Shown here piece by piece: positions 25,576-33,300 of a stretch of DNA of 64,000 bases (position 1 is the first letter of the stretch; every line of letters begins with the position of its first letter). Below the pieces are notes generated by a model that did not search any database, was not told where the DNA came from, and saw nothing but the letters and a program-made list of their open reading frames with translations. The position numbers and the translations under genes were made by a program. The DNA comes from an uncultured Faecalibacterium sp. (GTDB lineage Bacteria; Bacillota; Clostridia; Oscillospirales; Ruminococcaceae): positions 1 to 64,000 of the forward strand of contig UQGD01000009.1 of NCBI GenBank assembly GCA_900540455.1, written 5' to 3'.

Positions 25576-26727
25576 ATGGAATACCGTGATTGGGGCAAAG
25601 CCGGGGTGCGCACCTCCCTGCTGGGGTACGGCTGTATGCGGCTGCCCACCACCCCCCAAGGGGAGATCGATGAGCCCCGGGCGGAAGCCCTTTTGAACGC
25701 CGCCCGGGATGCCGGCGTCAACTACTTTGATACCGCCCACTTCTACCATAGCTCTCAAAGCGAACCTTTTGTGGGGAAAGTGATCGCAAAATGGCCCCGG
25801 GACAGTTTTTATGTGGCCACCAAGCTCCCGCTGTGGAAGATGCGGGACTGGGGCGACGACAGCCTGGAGGAAGCCAAAAAAGTGTTCCAGCTCCAGCTGG
25901 ACCGGCTTGGGGTGGAATACTTTGATTTTTATCTGCTGCACTCTTTGCATCGTGCCCGCTATGACGAAGCCAAAGCCCGGGGCATCGTAGACTGGCTGTG
26001 GCAGGAAAAAGCCGCCGGGCGCATCCGGAACTTTGGTTTTTCCTTCCACGACAACTATGCCGGTCTGGAGCATATCCTGCGGGACCAGCCCTGGGATTTC
26101 TGCCAGATCCAGTACAACTATCTGGACACCGACGAGCGGGCCGAGGAAGTGCCCGGCAGCCGTGGCTATGCCCTGACCGAAGAACTGGGCATCCCGCTGA
26201 TCATTATGGAGCCGATCAAGGGCGGCACCCTGGCAGTCCTGCCGGAGGATGCGGCGGCTCCCCTGCGGGCACAGGACCCCAGCGCCAGCATGGCAAGCTG
26301 GGCGCTGCGCTGGGTAGCCAGCCATCCAAATGTCCGGGTGGTGCTGTCCGGCATGAGCGATGAAAAACAGCTGGCGGACAATCTGGCCACCTTCTCGCCT
26401 TTCGTCCCCCTGACCGCACAGGAGACCGCTGCGGTGGATACCGTTGCGCAGGAGCTTCGCAGCCGGATCAAGATCGGCTGCACCGGCTGCCGGTACTGTC
26501 TGCCCTGCCCCATGGGGGTGGATATCCCGGATAATTTCAGCATCTGGAACCGCCTGGGGATGTTCGGGCAGCCGCAGCAGGTCAAGCATCGCTGGGAAGC
26601 CCAGTTCCCCGATGCGGAAAAAGCCTATCACTGCATCCGCTGCGGCAAATGCGAAACTGTCTGCCCCCAGCAGCTGCCCATCCGCACCGCACTGGCCCAG
26701 CTGCAGCAGGAGCTGGACGCACTGTAA
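25576..26727 (+). CDS. Aldo/keto reductase with C-terminal 4Fe-4S ferredoxin domain
   Basis: A 383-residue oxidoreductase. Residues 1-290 form an aldo/keto reductase barrel: MRLPTTPQGEID near the start, GVNYFDTAHFYH with the catalytic Asp and Tyr, KLPLW with the Lys, and FDFYLLHSLHRARYD with the His. From residue about 300 there are two cysteine clusters (CTGCRYCLPCPMGVD, then CIRCGKCETVCPQQLP), which would bind a 4Fe-4S centre and allow exchange of electrons with ferredoxin. This two-part form is common in strict anaerobes. The start at ATG 25576 has no close ribosome site; the AAGGAGG is 38 bases upstream with no start codon in range. Physiological substrate unknown. Confidence 0.85.
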   Translation: MEYRDWGKAGVRTSLLGYGCMRLPTTPQGEIDEPRAEALLNAARDAGVNYFDTAHFYHSSQSEPFVGKVIAKWPRDSFYVATKLPLWKMRDWGDDSLEEAKKVFQLQLDRLGVEYFDFYLLHSLHRARYDEAKARGIVDWLWQEKAAGRIRNFGFSFHDNYAGLEHILRDQPWDFCQIQYNYLDTDERAEEVPGSRGYALTEELGIPLIIMEPIKGGTLAVLPEDAAAPLRAQDPSASMASWALRWVASHPNVRVVLSGMSDEKQLADNLATFSPFVPLTAQETAAVDTVAQELRSRIKIGCTGCRYCLPCPMGVDIPDNFSIWNRLGMFGQPQQVKHRWEAQFPDAEKAYHCIRCGKCETVCPQQLPIRTALAQLQQELDAL

Positions 26728-26728
26728 A

Positions 26729-26768
26729 CAACAAAAAACGGCAGGGTATCCCCTGCCGTTTTTTGTTG
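26729..26768. terminator. Bidirectional terminator
   Basis: A perfect 18-bp palindrome arm pair with TATC loop; its outer part is CAACAAAAAA/TTTTTTGTTG, giving T-runs both ways. It separates the converging reductase and GntR genes. Confidence 0.92.
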
Positions 26769-26774
26769 CGGTAT

Positions 26775-27434
26775 TTACCACAGACGGATCACTTTGATGA
26801 CCCCTTCTGCTTTATCACGCGCCAACTCCAGATGGCTCTGCAGTGCCTGCGATGCGCCGACCCAGTCTTCCCGCAGGGCGGCATCCAGAATCAGCAGATG
26901 CTCCTCACAGGTCTGATCCTGATTGATCATGCTGACCTTGCCGGTCATGATGCGGAAGCGGGTGTTCAGACCGGTGATCCGGTCGTAGGCCGAGCGCAGA
27001 TACTTGTTGGGCAGCGTGCTCATCAGCAGCTCGTGGAAGATATCGTCCGACTCACAGAAATCCTCGATCCGGTCCGGGTGCAGCATCAGCTCACGGAACT
27101 GTTCCAGCTTCTCCATGGGCAGTGCGCTGCCATAGGTGCGCAGCGCATAGGGCTCCACCAGCAGCCGCATCTCGAACATACTATGTACGTCCTCCTCGGT
27201 AATGCCGGACACCATCAGACCCTTTTTGGGCAGGATGGTGATCAGACCCTCCTGCTCCAGACGGCCCAGGGCATCCCGCATAGGGGTGCGGCTGATATTG
27301 CCCATCTCTGCGCAGAGCTTCTGCTCATTCAAAAACTCATTGGGACGATACTCGCAGCTGAGGATCTTTGCTTTCAGGTACTGGTAAGCCTGCAGCTTCA
27401 GGCTCAGCTTCGACTGGGTGTCGTTTTCTTTCAT
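26775..27434 (-). CDS. GntR-family regulator (FCD subfamily)
   Basis: A 219-residue regulator. The winged helix spans residues about 12-75 (YQYLKAKILSCEYRPNEFLN, then CAEMGNISRTPMRDALGRLE). The all-helical FCD effector domain follows, with the metal-binding Asp and His residues in the DIFHELLM and EEHLLILDA segments. FadR/GntR proteins of this type respond to organic acids or sugars. Start at ATG 27434, five bases after AGGAGAGA. A long frame runs 37 codons further but without a ribosome site. A palindrome near its own promoter suggests self-repression. No neighbouring catabolic operon is evident on the same strand. Confidence 0.88.
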   Translation of the reverse strand: MKENDTQSKLSLKLQAYQYLKAKILSCEYRPNEFLNEQKLCAEMGNISRTPMRDALGRLEQEGLITILPKKGLMVSGITEEDVHSMFEMRLLVEPYALRTYGSALPMEKLEQFRELMLHPDRIEDFCESDDIFHELLMSTLPNKYLRSAYDRITGLNTRFRIMTGKVSMINQDQTCEEHLLILDAALREDWVGASQALQSHLELARDKAEGVIKVIRLW

Positions 27435-27635
27435 GACGCTCTCTCCTGTGATTTCCGGCGGGCGCTGTGCACCAAGCGAAACAAGGTCCTTCCTGTCTGA
27501 CCGGCAAGGCCCTTTGCGCCGCCATGATTTCTGCCCGCGCCGCACTTTCTGCGGACAGGGGGCTTATCTCGTCCTTTGAGGCACGCAGGTGCAGCCTGCG
27601 CCCCAGAAGGGTCCGGTCTCGATTCCCTAAAACAA

Positions 27636-27653
27636 GGTTGTATTCCTACAACC
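27636..27653. promoter_or_regulatory. Candidate GntR operator
   Basis: GGTTGTATTCCTACAACC has perfect seven-base arms with a four-base centre, with the TTGTA..TACAA form typical for FCD-type GntR sites. It lies just after the predicted transcription start of the regulator gene. Confidence 0.65.
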
Positions 27654-27673
27654 ATCCAAATGTTCTTCAATCT

Positions 27674-27702
27674 ATTATTTCACAATCCAGCATTTATTAC
27701 AA
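27674..27702 (-). promoter_or_regulatory. Promoter of the GntR gene
   Basis: TTGTAA (27697-27702), 17-base spacer, AATAAT (27674-27679), minus strand, giving a leader of about 230 bases. Confidence 0.55.
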
Positions 27703-27814
27703 GACGTCCATTTCAAGTTTGGTACATTCTCCGATTTCCACGAATCACTAACCAATTTTTTACTCATTTTGACCAAGGTTTTTTGTGCTTGTCCCCCAAA
27801 AATGGCGCGCTTTT

Positions 27815-27843
27815 TTGCATTCCAGCGCAAAATGTGGTACAAT
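27815..27843 (+). promoter_or_regulatory. Promoter of the Fur-family gene
   Basis: TTGCAT (27815-27820), 17-base spacer, TACAAT (27838-27843). Confidence 0.8.
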
Positions 27844-27898
27844 GGCACAAACAAGCCCCAAGGATGGCGGGGCATCACAGGGGAAGGAGGGCTTTACT

Positions 27899-28327
27899 AT
27901 GGCCCGAAGCGGTGGATACAACACCAAGACCCGGCAGCTGATCCTGGATTATCTCATCAACAACCAGCAGCACGCCGTAAGCGCATCCAATATTCTGGAG
28001 CATCTGGAGCAGGAGGGTGCCAGCCCCAACCCCACCACTGTCTACCGGTACCTGGATAAGCTGGCCGGAGAGCAAAAGATCATGAAATATGTGGCCGACA
28101 AAGGGGAAAAAGCGGTCTTTCAATATGTAGACGAGGGGCAGCACTGCCGGGAGCACCTGCATCTCAAATGCGTGCGGTGCGGCCGTATCCAGCATCTGGA
28201 TTGTCATTTCATGACCGAGGTGCGCGCCCATCTGATGGCCGACCATGGCTTTACCCTTCAGTGCGAGGGCAGTGTGCTGTACGGGCTGTGCCGCACCTGT
28301 GCGCAGGAGCAGTCCCAGGAGGAGTAA
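27899..28327 (+). CDS. Fur-family metalloregulator
   Basis: A 142-residue regulator of the Fur/Zur/PerR family. Residues 1-75 form the winged helix (TRQLILDYLINNQQHAV, then NPTTVYRYLDKLAGEQ). The dimerisation part has the structural CVRCG and the CRTC pair for zinc, and HCREHLHLKC with candidate regulatory ligands. Start at ATG 27899, which has GGAAGGAGG eight bases upstream; a longer frame begins at 27785 upstream of the promoter and is rejected. Which metal it senses cannot be told from sequence; the His-rich HLHLKC is compatible with Zur or Fur. Confidence 0.88.
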   Translation: MARSGGYNTKTRQLILDYLINNQQHAVSASNILEHLEQEGASPNPTTVYRYLDKLAGEQKIMKYVADKGEKAVFQYVDEGQHCREHLHLKCVRCGRIQHLDCHFMTEVRAHLMADHGFTLQCEGSVLYGLCRTCAQEQSQEE

Positions 28328-28347
28328 GCCGCCTTTTTTGAAATCAC

Positions 28348-28392
28348 ACAAAAACAGCGCTCTGCCGTGCAGCTTGCTGCACGGCAGGGCGC
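28348..28392 (-). terminator. Terminator of the TetR gene, possibly shared with fur
   Basis: A 16-bp stem with a CTTG loop (28357-28372 with 28377-28392). The minus-strand side continues TGTTTTTG, so it mainly serves the TetR gene; the plus side lacks a U-run. Confidence 0.75.
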
Positions 28393-28420
28393 TTCGCTGT
28401 GAAAAAATACAGGATGCAGC

Positions 28421-28972
28421 TCAGATCTCGATGTTCAGTGTTGCCCGGGCGATGGCCCCCAGCAGCGCCACCAGGCGTTTTTCATCCATCTGGCTCTCAC
28501 TGTTGTTGTTGTTCATAAAGGCATAGTAGCATCCATGTACGCAAAAGGACAGCACGATGCCGCGGGCAGGCTCCTCCAAAAAGGTGGGGTCTGCTGCTGC
28601 GATCCGCTCCCGCAGGCCATGTTCGATCTGATTGATCAGCAGCCCCTGCCGTGACCCGGAGAAGAGCACCTGCACTGTCTCCAAATTTCTGGCAAAAGCT
28701 CGGAACAGCTCCTGGGTCATCCAGTCTGTATTGCTGCGCAGATCTCCGCCACGCAGCGGCGGCAGCCCGGAGAGGATCTCCTCGATCAGATCCTGCTCCA
28801 TTTTGGTGGACAGCGCAAAGATGTCCTGGTAATGGGCGTAAAAGGTCGATTTGTTGATGCAGGCCAGAGCACATAAGTCCTTGACCTTGATCTTCTCCAG
28901 GGGCTTTTTTGCCCGCAAGGTAAGAAATGCCTGTTTGATGGCCCGCTCGGTCTTTTCGATTCGGATGTCCAA
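28421..28972 (-). CDS. TetR-family regulator
   Basis: A 183-residue regulator. The N-terminal helix-turn-helix is typical of Clostridia TetR proteins: RIEKTERAIKQAFLTLRAKK, then CINKSTFYAHYQDI. The C-terminal part resembles the TetR_C domain with a Cys/Tyr-rich helix (FCVHGCYYAFMNNNN). The start proposed here is TTG at 28972, giving MDIRIEKTERA; the frame extends to a TTG at 29044, which adds 24 residues not usual for the family. An AAGGGTGG run is a few bases upstream of the proposed TTG. No regulated transporter is adjacent, so its targets are unknown. Confidence 0.8.
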   Translation of the reverse strand: MDIRIEKTERAIKQAFLTLRAKKPLEKIKVKDLCALACINKSTFYAHYQDIFALSTKMEQDLIEEILSGLPPLRGGDLRSNTDWMTQELFRAFARNLETVQVLFSGSRQGLLINQIEHGLRERIAAADPTFLEEPARGIVLSFCVHGCYYAFMNNNNSESQMDEKRLVALLGAIARATLNIEI

Positions 28973-29079
28973 AAAACCACCCTTTCCGCCGGAAGGTCTA
29001 TTATCCAACCCTTTTCCTTTTTCGCTGATGGACAAGTCCGGCAATGCTTTTTACAATAATTCCAGCATCGTTTCTTATT

Positions 29080-29598
29080 TTATTCTTTATGGTACAATAG
29101 CCCCTGTTCTGCCAGCGCCTGCTCAATACGGCGGAATGTCTCCGGCTCCGGGCAGCGCAGGGTATGCAGATGCACCCCGCCGGTCATCCGGCTCAGGAGA
29201 CAGGCGGGGTTTCCCTCGGCCTGGGTAATAAAAGCCTCCACATCGTAGCGGCTGGTCAGGTTCAGGGTCGCGCGCAGCTCCCCATACAGAGCATTGTCCA
29301 CCGATACGTCCACCACCACACCGCCGTTGTCCACCACTGTGTACAACTCCTGGCGCATCTGTTCCACGGTACTGTGGGCACAGGCCAGGATGCCGGTGTA
29401 TCCCTCGGCAGCGCCCCGAAGCTGATACCCCCGGGGCGTGGCGTCGATCTGTGCGCCGCCTGCCCGCAGCAGAGCTACATCCCCTACTACAATCTGGCGG
29501 GAGACCCCCAGTTCCTTTGCCAGCACACCTGCGCTGACCGGAAGCCGGGTCTGGGTCAGGCGCTCTAAGATCATCTGTCTGCGCTGTGCAGCGTTCAT
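29080..29598 (-). CDS. niaR: NiaR-type niacin-responsive repressor
   Basis: A 172-residue protein with an HTH_11 domain (residues 1-65, RRQMILERLTQTRLPVSAG) and a 3H domain named for three conserved histidines; CAHSTVEQM and GGVHLHTL hold them here. NiaR represses NAD biosynthesis and niacin uptake genes, with nicotinic acid as co-repressor and a divalent metal at the histidines. ATG 29598 has AGGGAG seven bases upstream; the TTG seven codons earlier overlaps that site. It follows the GH13 gene after 27 bases, and no nadABC or niaX gene is nearby. Confidence 0.85.
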   Translation of the reverse strand: MNAAQRRQMILERLTQTRLPVSAGVLAKELGVSRQIVVGDVALLRAGGAQIDATPRGYQLRGAAEGYTGILACAHSTVEQMRQELYTVVDNGGVVVDVSVDNALYGELRATLNLTSRYDVEAFITQAEGNPACLLSRMTGGVHLHTLRCPEPETFRRIEQALAEQGLLYHKE

Positions 29599-29625
29599 CC
29601 TCTCACTCCCTTCCGGCAAGATCTC

Positions 29626-30984
29626 TCAGCGGGTCAGCCGCAGCAGCGTAGCGTAGTTCGGGGGCAGGCAGACCCGCATACGTCCCCACTCCACCGCCAG
29701 CTCCACTGGCTGTGCGCCGCAGCAGTCTGCCAGCAGATCCTGCGCACCGGCAGCCTCCACCGGCAGGCCAAACTCCAACCGGGCCTCCTGGTCCGAGTTG
29801 TTCAGCACTGCAACCACGGCTTCGCCGTCCAGCACACGGGCAAACGCATAGTGCTGGGTCGTAAGCAGCAGCTCCTTCGGCTCGCCCTCACTGAGCACAG
29901 GCAGCTGGGCTTTCAGTCTGCCCAATGCAGCATACACGCTGGTGACCGGGTTGGACTGAACAGCATCCGCATAGTCTGCAAGCTCCAGGCAGGGGCGCAG
30001 AGGCCAATCGCTGCCCCGCTCCTTTTTGCCGTGAATGCCAAACTCTGAGCCATAATAGATGGACGGCACACCCCACAGCGTATAGACCAGGATCGCAATG
30101 TGCCGGATGTGGGCAGGCTGGCGCAGCTTTTCCGGCAGACGGTCCACATCGTGGTTATCCGAGAAGTTATACAGCTTGGTGTTCCCGCACAGACCCTGCA
30201 GGCGGCGCATGGTATGGGCGATCTCAAAATAATTGTGGTCGTTGTGGCCGCTCCACAGCCCTTTGTGCAGCTCGTAGTTGGTCACCGAGTGCAGCATACC
30301 GGGGTTGGCCCAGCGGCTGTAATCCCCATGGATCACCTCGCCCATCAGCCAGAATTCCGGTTTGACCTGGTTTGCCACGCTGCGCAGCTGCTGCATGAAC
30401 CCAAAGTCCAGCACATCCGCCGCATCCAGCCGGATGCCATCGATATCAAACTGCTCCACCCAAAAACGCACCGTATCAAAATGGTACTGCTGCACCTCCG
30501 GGTTGCGCTGATTCAGCTTGACCAACAGGTTATAGCCGCCCCAGTTGCCATAGCTCAGGCCGTCGTTGTACTCGTTGTTGCCCCAAAAGTTCACATCGCA
30601 GAACCAATCCCGATAGCGGGCCTGCTCCCGGTGCTGCAGCAGATCCTGAAAAGCAAAGAAGCCCCGGCCCACATGGTTGAATACGCCATCCACGATAACT
30701 TTCTGGCCGCGGGCGTGACAGTTGTCCACAAAATCCCGAAATTCCGCATTGGTGCCCAGGCGGCGGTCCACCAGGCGATAGTCCACGGTATCATACCCGT
30801 GGGACCCGCTCTCAAACAGCGGGCCAATATAGATGGCCGTACACCCCAGGGATGCCGCATGAGCCGCCCATTCATTCAGCTTCCGGAAAGCCCCTGGCGT
30901 GGGCTGGCCGTTATTCTCATGGGCACAACCGCACAGGCCCAAAGGGTAAATGTGATAAAATACCGCGTGATCATACCAAGCCAT
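29626..30984 (-). CDS. GH13 alpha-amylase-family glycosidase (cytoplasmic)
   Basis: A 452-residue enzyme without signal peptide. The barrel has VDGVFNHVG (region I), GIRLDAADVL with the nucleophile Asp (region II), LMGEVIHGDY with the acid Glu (region III) and FSDNHDVDRL with the third Asp (region IV). The N-terminus MAWYDHAVFYHIYPLG is that of the oligosaccharide-acting amylases. It likely trims glycogen or imported malto-oligosaccharides. Start at ATG 30984, which has AGGGAG eleven bases upstream; a longer frame to 31122 passes through the promoter. It is divergent from glgB, which suggests shared control of glucan turnover. Confidence 0.85.
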   Translation of the reverse strand: MAWYDHAVFYHIYPLGLCGCAHENNGQPTPGAFRKLNEWAAHAASLGCTAIYIGPLFESGSHGYDTVDYRLVDRRLGTNAEFRDFVDNCHARGQKVIVDGVFNHVGRGFFAFQDLLQHREQARYRDWFCDVNFWGNNEYNDGLSYGNWGGYNLLVKLNQRNPEVQQYHFDTVRFWVEQFDIDGIRLDAADVLDFGFMQQLRSVANQVKPEFWLMGEVIHGDYSRWANPGMLHSVTNYELHKGLWSGHNDHNYFEIAHTMRRLQGLCGNTKLYNFSDNHDVDRLPEKLRQPAHIRHIAILVYTLWGVPSIYYGSEFGIHGKKERGSDWPLRPCLELADYADAVQSNPVTSVYAALGRLKAQLPVLSEGEPKELLLTTQHYAFARVLDGEAVVAVLNNSDQEARLEFGLPVEAAGAQDLLADCCGAQPVELAVEWGRMRVCLPPNYATLLRLTR

Positions 30985-31040
30985 TGGAATCTCGTCTCCC
31001 TGTTTTGAAATGACGGCCACCAGCGGGGCCTTGTAGCCAT

Positions 31041-31049
31041 AGTATAGCA
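31041..31049 (-). promoter_or_regulatory. Extended -10 promoter of the GH13-niaR unit
   Basis: TGCTATACT on the minus strand about 55 bases before the GH13 start; -35 not convincing. Confidence 0.5.
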
Positions 31050-31207
31050 CAAAAAACAACCTTCGTGGGGCATTTGCCGGATTTTCTTGCCACAAGCCCC
31101 AAAAATCATCATGTTTTCCCATATTTCAGGTATATTTTGTAGCAAAACCAACAAAAGCGGCCAATTTGTCCCCTTGTTGACAGCAAGATAAAAAAGGAGT
31201 ATCCGAC

Positions 31208-33151
31208 ATGAATTTTCCAGCAGTCCCTCGTGAATTTTTTACCGGCGAGTGTTTTGACGCCTACCGTTATCTGGGCGCTCATCCGCACACCAGCCCGGAT
31301 GGTCAGTCCGGGTGGCTGTTTCGGGTCTGGGCACCGGGCGCTGTGCGCATCCAGGTATGCGGCGGCTTTGACGGCTGGGGTCCCGGCGTGGAGATGCAGC
31401 GGGAGGACACCGGTATATGGAGCGCCTTTATCCCCGGTCTGGCGGAGGGGGAACTGTATAAATATCGCATCCTTGGCAAGGACGGACAGACCGTGATGCG
31501 GGCAGATCCCTATGCTTTCCGCACCGAGCTGCGCCCCGGTACAGCCAGCCGCCTGGCCAAGCTGGACTTTGCCTTTGACGACAGCGCCTGGATGGAGCTG
31601 CGCAACAAAAACCACAACCGCCCCATGAACATCTACGAGCTGCACGCAGGCAGCTGGCGGCATCGGCCCGGGGCATGCCAGGCCGATGGTTCGGACGGCT
31701 GGTACAGCTATGACGAGCTGGCCAAAGAGCTGATCCCCTGGCTGCTGGACCATAATTTTACCCACATCGAGCTGCTGCCTCTGGCAGAGCACCCCTTTGA
31801 CGGCAGCTGGGGCTACCAGACCACCGGATATTTTTCGGCTACCAGCCGCTATGGCAGCCCGGCACAGCTGGCTGCTCTGATCAACGCCTGCCACCGGATG
31901 GGCATCGGGGTCATCATGGATTTTGTGCCGGTGCATTTTGCAGCCAACGCCGATGCTCTGGCCAACTTTGACGGGACCCATCTGTACGAATATGACAGCG
32001 ATGTGGGGCGCAGCGAGTGGGGCACCTGCAATTTCAACTACTACCGCCACGAAGTGCGCAGCTTTTTGAACAGCGCCGCCGCCCTTTGGATGGAGGTCTA
32101 CCACTGTGACGGCATCCGCATGGACGCCATCTCCCGTGCGCTGTACTGGCAGGGCGACCCCGCCCGCGGGGTCAACCAGGGCGCTGTGGATTTCCTGCGC
32201 GGGCTGAATCATGGGCTAAACCAGCGCTGGCCCACCGGCATCTATATGGCGGAGGATTCCACCAACTTTTTGAAGGTGACTGCCCCCACCCGCTACGACG
32301 GTGTGGGGTTCGACTATAAGTGGGACATGGGATGGATGCATGATACGCTGGACTACTTTGCCACCCCCTTTGGGGAGCGGCCCGACCACTACCACAAGAT
32401 CACCTTCAGTATGCAGTACTTTTACAACGAGCTGTATCTGCTGGCCCTGAGCCATGATGAGGTCGTCCACGGCAAAAAGACCATCATTGATAAACTTTGG
32501 GGCACCTACGCAGAAAAGTGCAGCCAGCTGCGCACCCTTTATTTTTATATGTATACCCACCCGGGCAAAAAACTGAACTTTATGGGCAACGAGATCGCAC
32601 ACTTCCGGGAGTGGGACGAAAAGCGCCCCCTGGACTGGGAGCTGCTGCAATACCCCTTCCACGACAGTTTTCAGCGGTATTTTGCCCGGCTGGGGCGGCT
32701 GTACGCCACCGAACCCGCCCTGTTTGACGGCGAGTACGACCCCGCCTGCTTTGAGTGGGTGGCTTGTGAAAGCCGGGACGAAGGCATCTATGCCTGGCTG
32801 CGGCGCAGCCGGGGGCAGCAGCTCTTGTGCGTGATGAACACGCAGAACCGCACTTACAAAAAGTTCCCCCTGTATCTCAAGTTCCCCTGCCGGGCTGAGG
32901 AGCTGCTGAACACCGAAGCGCCGGAGTGGAGTGGCGTGCTGCGCACCCATCAGCGCCCGGCTCTCCACACCACCGACGGCGGTGTCTATGAGCGGGATTA
33001 TACCCTGGGGGTAGATCTGCCTGCCATGGGCAGCCGTCTGTTCCGCCTGGAACCGGAAGCGCCCCACCCGGATGCTGCCAAGTGCAGCGCCCGCCGCCAG
33101 GCTGCACGCCAGCGCAAAGCTGCCCAGGCTGCGCTGGATTCCAAAAAGTAA
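31208..33151 (+). CDS. glgB: 1,4-alpha-glucan branching enzyme
   Basis: A 647-residue GH13 enzyme that moves short chains to alpha-1,6 positions in glycogen. A CBM48 domain (GWLFRVWAPGAVRIQVCGGF) precedes the barrel. Region I is IMDFVPVHF, region II is GIRMDAISRAL with the nucleophile, region III MAEDST with the acid Glu, and region IV LALSHDEVVHGK. Length and pattern match a GH13_9 branching enzyme; the tail is a basic Ala/Arg/Lys stretch. Start ATG with AAGGAG eight bases before. It is alone, without glgCDAP neighbours. The amylosucrase at the right end of the window is a possible source of linear glucan. Confidence 0.95.
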   Translation: MNFPAVPREFFTGECFDAYRYLGAHPHTSPDGQSGWLFRVWAPGAVRIQVCGGFDGWGPGVEMQREDTGIWSAFIPGLAEGELYKYRILGKDGQTVMRADPYAFRTELRPGTASRLAKLDFAFDDSAWMELRNKNHNRPMNIYELHAGSWRHRPGACQADGSDGWYSYDELAKELIPWLLDHNFTHIELLPLAEHPFDGSWGYQTTGYFSATSRYGSPAQLAALINACHRMGIGVIMDFVPVHFAANADALANFDGTHLYEYDSDVGRSEWGTCNFNYYRHEVRSFLNSAAALWMEVYHCDGIRMDAISRALYWQGDPARGVNQGAVDFLRGLNHGLNQRWPTGIYMAEDSTNFLKVTAPTRYDGVGFDYKWDMGWMHDTLDYFATPFGERPDHYHKITFSMQYFYNELYLLALSHDEVVHGKKTIIDKLWGTYAEKCSQLRTLYFYMYTHPGKKLNFMGNEIAHFREWDEKRPLDWELLQYPFHDSFQRYFARLGRLYATEPALFDGEYDPACFEWVACESRDEGIYAWLRRSRGQQLLCVMNTQNRTYKKFPLYLKFPCRAEELLNTEAPEWSGVLRTHQRPALHTTDGGVYERDYTLGVDLPAMGSRLFRLEPEAPHPDAAKCSARRQAARQRKAAQAALDSKK

Positions 33152-33168
33152 TATTTAGAAAAATTAGT

Positions 33169-33199
33169 CCCCTCCGGTGTGAAACCGGCGGGGCTTTTT
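33169..33199 (+). terminator. Terminator of glgB
   Basis: A ten-base stem with one mismatch, GTGAA-type loop, then CTTTTTGG. Confidence 0.75.
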
Positions 33200-33221
33200 G
33201 GATTTTACCCCCGCCCACGGC

Positions 33222-33250
33222 TGGACAAGGCTTCGGCTGCTTGCTATACT
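33222..33250 (+). promoter_or_regulatory. Promoter of the 636-residue membrane protein gene
   Basis: TGGACA (33222-33227), 17-base spacer, TATACT (33245-33250) with an upstream TGC making it an extended -10. Confidence 0.7.
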
Positions 33251-33300
33251 AAAAGGTAAAGTCGGGCTGTCCATACAGCCCCGAAAGGATGGGACCTCGT

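Noticed and set aside
31176..31181. TTGACA near glgB considered as its -35 box
   Set aside because: With a normal spacer the -10 would fall on the ribosome site of glgB, so it cannot drive the gene; the real glgB promoter was not identified.
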